This document shows positions 14,638-18,991 of a stretch of 18,991 bases of DNA, in pieces. How positions within the stretch are numbered: the first letter of the stretch is position 1; every line of letters starts with the position of its first letter. Made by a program: the position numbers and the translations under genes. Location of the stretch: NCBI RefSeq assembly GCF_002455975.1, contig NZ_DKLM01000080.1, forward strand, positions 79,395 through 98,385, in the 5' to 3' direction. The stretch comes from Clostridium sp. UBA6640 (GTDB taxonomy: Bacteria > Bacillota > Clostridia > Clostridiales > Clostridiaceae). The notes under the pieces were generated by a model. It was not told where the DNA came from. It saw nothing but the letters and a program-made list of their open reading frames with translations, and did no database searches.

Positions 14638-16530
14638 TTACATAGCTTGCTCTTCTAAATTTCCACTGGTAAATTGACTATTATAAAGATCTGCATAGAA
14701 CCCATCTTCTAATAAAAGTTCATTATGATTACCTTTTTCAATTACACTACCATTGTTCATAACAAGTATTAAGTCTGCATCACGGATTGTTGATAATCTA
14801 TGCGCTATAACAAAGCTTGTTCTTCCCTTCATAAGTTCTGTCATTGCTTTTTGTATATAAGACTCTGTTCTTGTATCTACACTACTTGTTGCCTCATCTA
14901 AAATTAGTATTGCAGGGTCAGCAAGTATGGCACGAGCAATTGTAAGTAATTGTTTTTGTCCTTGAGAAATATTAGAAGCCTCTTCATTTAATATTGTATC
15001 ATATCCATCTGGAAGAGTTCGAATAAAGTGGTCAGCATGAGCTGCCTTTGCTGCCTTAATAATCTCTTCATCAGTAGCACCACTACGTCCATAACCTATG
15101 TTTTCTCTTATAGTGCCATTATATAGCCATGTATCTTGAAGTACCATTCCAAACATGCTACGTAAATCTCCACGATTTAAATCTTGAATATTAACACCAT
15201 CTACGGTAATCTTACCATCGTTTATCTCATAAAAACGCATTAATAAGTTAACAAGTGTAGTTTTTCCTGCACCAGTTGGACCTACAATAGCAATAGTTTG
15301 ACCTTGCTTAACATCAATATTCATATCTTCAATAAGAGTAACATCCTCTTTATATCCAAATTTAACGTGTTCAAATTTAACTTCACCTTTAGGAGATGCT
15401 ATAACATTATTGTATTCACTATCCTCAATCTCTTCAACTTCATCAAGAAGTTCAAAAACACGTTCAGCAGATGCAACAGTTGATTGAAGGATGTTTGCTA
15501 TATTTGCTGTTTGAACTATTGGTTGAGTAAATTGTTTTGAATATTGAATAAAAGCTTGTATATCACCAATTTTAATTCTTTCCTTAGTAACAAAAATACC
15601 ACCTACAACACATATAAGTACATATCCTAGATTACTAATGAAAGTCATTAATGGCATGATAATACCAGAAATAAATTGAGCTTTCCAACCTGCATTATAT
15701 AATTTTTCATTAATTTCATTAAATTCATTTATTGACTTTTCTTCATGTCCAAATGCCTTAATAATTTTATGACCAGTATACATCTCCTCAACATGACCAT
15801 TTAACTCACCAAGTGATTTTTGCTGCTGAGCAAAATGCTTTTGTGATTTTGATGCTATAACTTTTGTTACAAATATATATAATGGCAAAGTCACAATGCA
15901 AATAAGTGTTAATACTGGACTTATAGTAAGCATCATAACAATAATACCTATAAGTGTAAGCATAGATGTTATAAGTTGTGTAATACTCTGCTGTAATGTA
16001 CTACTAATATTGTCAACATCGTTAGTTACACGGCTTAATATTTCCCCATGAGTATGAGAATCAAAAAATTTAAGTGGTAGATGTGAAAGTTTATTATTAA
16101 TATCATTACGCATATTATAAACTGTCTTCTGTGCAACACCAGCCATAATTAATTGCTGAACATAGTTAAAAGCTGCACTAATTATATAAAATGCTATTAA
16201 AATAAGAATTATACGTCCTATATAATCAAAATCAACACTAGGCACAGGTTGATTCATCTTTATAGCCGTAAACTTAGCCATAATGCCTTCAAATAGAGCC
16301 GTTGTAGCTTTTCCCATTATTTTAGGTGTTACAATACTAAAAACCGTACTTAGAATAGCCATTAAAAATACTGCACAAATTTGAAGTTTATGAGGTGCTA
16401 AATACCCTATTAATCTTTTTAGTGTTCCTTTAAAATCTTTTGCTTTTTCTACAGCCATTCCCATACGAGGTCCACCATGACCTAATTTTGCTCCATTGTC
16501 TGGTTTACGTTCTATACCTTTTTCGCTCAT
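14638..16530 (-). CDS. Heterodimeric ABC exporter, catalytically complete half
   Basis: This half-transporter of 630 residues has a six-helix membrane domain (about 45-345) fused to an ATPase. Walker A is GPTGAGKTT (417-425), Walker B ILILDE with catalytic Glu546, and the H-loop His577 is present; its signature is ISQGQ (521-525), off the LSGGQ consensus. With its partner it should form a BmrCD/TM287-288-like exporter of drugs or lipids. The N-terminus has a Gly-rich cytoplasmic extension (LGHGGPRMGM) common in this subclass. The ATG overlaps the partner's stop codon (ATGA) with GAGGAGG seven bases upstream, so the two are translationally coupled. The operon ends in a strong hairpin and begins with a MarR gene. 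Confidence 0.92.
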   Translation of the reverse strand: MSEKGIERKPDNGAKLGHGGPRMGMAVEKAKDFKGTLKRLIGYLAPHKLQICAVFLMAILSTVFSIVTPKIMGKATTALFEGIMAKFTAIKMNQPVPSVDFDYIGRIILILIAFYIISAAFNYVQQLIMAGVAQKTVYNMRNDINNKLSHLPLKFFDSHTHGEILSRVTNDVDNISSTLQQSITQLITSMLTLIGIIVMMLTISPVLTLICIVTLPLYIFVTKVIASKSQKHFAQQQKSLGELNGHVEEMYTGHKIIKAFGHEEKSINEFNEINEKLYNAGWKAQFISGIIMPLMTFISNLGYVLICVVGGIFVTKERIKIGDIQAFIQYSKQFTQPIVQTANIANILQSTVASAERVFELLDEVEEIEDSEYNNVIASPKGEVKFEHVKFGYKEDVTLIEDMNIDVKQGQTIAIVGPTGAGKTTLVNLLMRFYEINDGKITVDGVNIQDLNRGDLRSMFGMVLQDTWLYNGTIRENIGYGRSGATDEEIIKAAKAAHADHFIRTLPDGYDTILNEEASNISQGQKQLLTIARAILADPAILILDEATSSVDTRTESYIQKAMTELMKGRTSFVIAHRLSTIRDADLILVMNNGSVIEKGNHNELLLEDGFYADLYNSQFTSGNLEEQAM

Positions 16531-18254
16531 GCTAATTCCTCCTCTGACAGCTGTGAAGATACAATTTCACGATATACATCACAATTATTTAAAAGTTCTT
16601 TATGATTTCCTATTCCTGCAATTTGTCCATCATCTAAAACTATAATTCTATCTGCGTCCATAACTGTACTTACTCTTTGTGCAACTATAATCACTGTTGA
16701 TTTCCCTGTCTCCTTTTTAAGTGCTGTACGCAATTTTGCATCTGTCTTAAAATCCAAAGCAGAAAAACTATCATCAAAAACATATATCTCTGGTCTTCTC
16801 ACCAATGCACGAGCTATGGAAAGACGTTGTTTTTGCCCTCCTGAAACATTAGTTCCGCCTTGAGATATAACAGATTCAAATCCATCTTTCATGTTAGAAA
16901 TAAAATCTGAAGCTTGAGCAATTTCTGCTGCATGTTTAACTTCACTATCAGAAGCATCTTCCTTACCATATCTTATATTATCAGCTATGGTACCAGTAAA
17001 TAACACTGCCTTTTGAGGTACAAAACCTACCTTCAATCTAAGATCTTCCTGGGTCATTTCCCTGATATCTATATCATTAACTAAAATGCTTCCGCTACTA
17101 ACATCATAGAAACGTGGTATAAGACTTATAAGTGTAGACTTACCAGAACCTGTTCCCCCTATAATCGCAGTGGTTTCACCAGGCTTTGCACTAAAAGAAA
17201 TATTACTTAAAACTGACGTCTCTGCACCAGGATAGTTAAAAGTAACATCTTTAAACTCAATATAGCCTTTTTTACTATTAGAACTTTTAGTATTGTCTCC
17301 ATCATTTATTTCTGAAACAGTATCAAGTACTTCATTAATTCTTACCGCTGAAGCTGATGCACGAGGAATTAATATAAACATCATAGAAACCATAATTAAT
17401 GAAAACATTATTTGCATTACATATTGAATAAATGCCATTAAATCTCCAACTTGCATACCTCCATTATCAATACGGATACCTCCAAACCAAACAACTGCAA
17501 TTGTTGTAAAGTTAAGTACTACCATCATTATTGGCATTAATGCAGCCATTATTTTATTAACCTTTATAGCTGTATTAGTAAGATCTAAATTCGCTTTATC
17601 AAAACGCTTTTTTTCATGGTCAATTCTATTAAATGCACGTATTACTCTAATTCCTGTAAGATTTTCACGTAATACAAGGTTTAATTTATCAATCTTTAAT
17701 TGCATCATCTTAAATAATGGCATACCTTTTTTCCCAATAATACCTATTGCTATAGCAAGTATAGGCATTACAACAATAATGACTAGTGATAACTTTGCAT
17801 CTTTCGATACTGCCATTATAATACCACCAATACACATCATTGGAGCACTAATCATCATACGAAGCATCATTACTAATACTTGTTGAATTTGTGTAATATC
17901 ATTCGTAGTTCTTGTAATAAGAGAAGATGCTCCTATTTTATCGAATTCTTGCAATGAATAACTTTCAACCCTTGAAAAAACTTTTCCACGAAGATCTTTG
18001 CTAAATCCTGTTGCAACTTTTGAGGATAAAAAGCTAGCTAAAATTGTACAAATAGTACCGCCTGCTGCTACAAGAAGCATGAATCCACCAATTTTAAAAA
18101 TATAGTTTGTATCTCCATTCACTATCCCCGTATTAACTATATTTGACATTAAAGTTGGTAAATACAGTTCAGAAAGGGATTGAAAAAATACAAGTATTAA
18201 AATAACAGCTATAGAAGCTGCATATGGTTTTAAAAACTTAAACAACTTAATCAT
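16527..18254 (-). CDS. Heterodimeric ABC exporter, degenerate-site half
   Basis: This 575-residue half-transporter has six membrane helices (about 12-300) and an ATPase domain. Walker A GGTGSGKST (366-374) and signature VSGGQ (470-474) are intact. The Walker B ends in Asp494-Asp495, so the catalytic Glu is replaced by Asp, and the H-loop His is Gln526. The non-canonical signature lies in the partner, so one composite ATP site (this Walker A/B plus the partner's ISQGQ) is degenerate and the other is canonical, exactly as known for heterodimeric exporters such as BmrCD and TM287/288. The start ATG follows GGAG by ten bases. The MarR gene 123 bases upstream probably controls it. The exported compound is unknown; multidrug is the usual prediction. 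Confidence 0.92.
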   Translation of the reverse strand: MIKLFKFLKPYAASIAVILILVFFQSLSELYLPTLMSNIVNTGIVNGDTNYIFKIGGFMLLVAAGGTICTILASFLSSKVATGFSKDLRGKVFSRVESYSLQEFDKIGASSLITRTTNDITQIQQVLVMMLRMMISAPMMCIGGIIMAVSKDAKLSLVIIVVMPILAIAIGIIGKKGMPLFKMMQLKIDKLNLVLRENLTGIRVIRAFNRIDHEKKRFDKANLDLTNTAIKVNKIMAALMPIMMVVLNFTTIAVVWFGGIRIDNGGMQVGDLMAFIQYVMQIMFSLIMVSMMFILIPRASASAVRINEVLDTVSEINDGDNTKSSNSKKGYIEFKDVTFNYPGAETSVLSNISFSAKPGETTAIIGGTGSGKSTLISLIPRFYDVSSGSILVNDIDIREMTQEDLRLKVGFVPQKAVLFTGTIADNIRYGKEDASDSEVKHAAEIAQASDFISNMKDGFESVISQGGTNVSGGQKQRLSIARALVRRPEIYVFDDSFSALDFKTDAKLRTALKKETGKSTVIIVAQRVSTVMDADRIIVLDDGQIAGIGNHKELLNNCDVYREIVSSQLSEEELA

Positions 18255-18343
18255 TAATAATCATCTCCAGTCAGTTAAAGCTATTAAACTTTTCATGTAA
18301 AATTAAGTTAATAAATATCTTTAATAAAAAACTTATTGGCTTT

Positions 18344-18373
18344 AGGCATCTAAAATTAAATTTTATTTAATTT
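18344..18373. repeat. AGGCATCT end fragment and AT-only palindrome after marR
   Basis: AGGCATCT at 18344-18351 equals the left boundary of the element at 6512, but no matching AGATGCCT is nearby, so it is at most a relic. Next to it AAATTAAAT (18353-18361) and ATTTAATTT (18365-18373) form a 9-bp palindrome with a TTT loop just after the MarR stop codon. It is all A/T and would be a weak terminator that lets transcription reach the exporter genes. Confidence 0.35.
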
Positions 18374-18377
18374 GATA

Positions 18378-18830
18378 TTATATATCTACCTTTTTGTCAC
18401 ATACCTTTAAAAGATTATCGCGCATTTGCATGAATAACCTACGAAGTAAAACTTGTTCTTCCATTGTAAAATTACTAAAACATTCCGATTCTATACTTTT
18501 TACAATCTCATTCATATCTTGGCAAATTTCTCTACCATACTCAGTGAGATATACTCTTGATATCCGTTGATCTTCAGGATCTTGACGCCTCTCCACAAGT
18601 TTTGATTTTTCCATTCTATTTAACATTACCGTAATTGTAGCAGGCTTTATTTCAAGCTTACTAGCTAATTCTTTTTGGCTTTGCCCATCTTTCATATATA
18701 GAACATGTAACATAGGTGGCTGTCCAGGATACAGGCCTATTTTATCAAGTTGTGTGTGAGTGCGGTAGTAATGTAATCTTATCACTTGATAAAAAACATG
18801 ATATAGTGAATCAGATTCATAACAATTCAT
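18378..18830 (-). CDS. MarR family transcriptional regulator of the ABC exporter
   Basis: MarR proteins are dimeric winged-helix regulators, usually repressors released by the compounds their target genes handle. The 150-residue length is typical. The winged helix spans about 45-105: QSQKELASKLEIKPATITVM as helix-turn-helix, MLNRMEKSKLVERRQDPEDQ leading into the wing with its conserved D-R pair (DQRISRVYLTEYG). Terminal helices at both ends form the dimer interface. The start ATG follows GGAGGA by five bases. It is the first gene of the unit with the two exporter genes behind it, and a palindromic operator lies between its promoter and start codon, implying autoregulation. Confidence 0.92.
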   Translation of the reverse strand: MNCYESDSLYHVFYQVIRLHYYRTHTQLDKIGLYPGQPPMLHVLYMKDGQSQKELASKLEIKPATITVMLNRMEKSKLVERRQDPEDQRISRVYLTEYGREICQDMNEIVKSIESECFSNFTMEEQVLLRRLFMQMRDNLLKVCDKKVDI

Positions 18831-18845
18831 TTATTTCCTCCTAAC

Positions 18846-18863
18846 TATTTAGCTGGCTAAGTA
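18846..18863. promoter_or_regulatory. Palindromic MarR operator
   Basis: The 18-bp sequence has the form TAnTTAGC-TG-GCTAAnTA, a near-perfect palindrome of the size and A/T-flanked style used by MarR dimers. It lies just downstream of the -10 box and 16 bases before the marR start codon, where a bound repressor would block transcription of marR and the exporter. Confidence 0.65.
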
Positions 18864-18870
18864 TTTTTTA

Positions 18871-18899
18871 ATATTATCATTAAGTTATTTTCTAGTCAA
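18871..18899 (-). promoter_or_regulatory. Promoter of the marR-exporter operon
   Basis: On the minus strand TTGACT (18899-18894) is followed by a 17-base spacer and TAATAT (18876-18871); GATAAT two bases earlier is an alternative -10 with a 15-base spacer. The operator lies directly downstream. Confidence 0.6.
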
Positions 18900-18991
18900 T
18901 AATTTTATAGAAATTTATATAAAAAATTTTAACTTTCTTATTTGTCAATTTTGTTTCAGATGACTTGTTGCCAAGCATTTATTATAGGGCC

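Overview
The window is AT-rich, low-GC Firmicute DNA. AGGAGG-type ribosome binding sites, AT-rich intergenic hairpin terminators and the gene families present point to a Clostridium sensu stricto chromosome; the species cannot be fixed from the sequence alone. There are no rRNA, tRNA, CRISPR or transposase genes.

Layout, left to right. (1) 1-2000: a long untranslated leader and brnQ, a branched-chain amino acid symporter on the + strand, ending in a strong hairpin. (2) 2005-3397, minus strand: a MutT-type Nudix hydrolase and a DegV-family fatty-acid-binding protein. (3) 3773-7506, minus strand: a HutP-family RNA-binding antiterminator gene, then a leader RNA rich in UAG triplets that ends in an intrinsic terminator, then a repeat-filled stretch, then a three-gene ABC amino-acid importer (lipoprotein, permease, ATPase) resembling the predicted tryptophan/tyrosine TrpXYZ class. 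(4) 7683-12020, minus strand: a small unknown protein, a membrane-anchored alpha/beta hydrolase and a CtpE-like P-type cation ATPase. (5) 12241-13389, + strand: a decayed gene fragment and a tandem-GNAT acetyltransferase. (6) 13527-14450: a WYL regulator. (7) 14564-18899, minus strand: a MarR regulator with its own palindromic operator, followed by a two-gene heterodimeric multidrug-type ABC exporter.

The most interesting part is region 3. In Bacillus subtilis, HutP binds UAG/NAG triplets between hutP and hutH and controls a terminator. Here the same arrangement (hutP-like gene, own sigma-A-type promoter, 5' stem-loop, two clusters of UAG triplets, a terminator with a competing upstream pairing) stands in front of an amino-acid transporter instead of histidine catabolic genes. 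By my recalled alignment the HutP-like protein lacks the histidines that hold metal and L-histidine in the B. subtilis protein, so it may sense something else. Between the terminator and the first transporter gene lie two tandem ~112-bp repeats whose hairpin tips differ but stay complementary, part of a small repeat family bounded by AGGCATCT/AGATGCCT.
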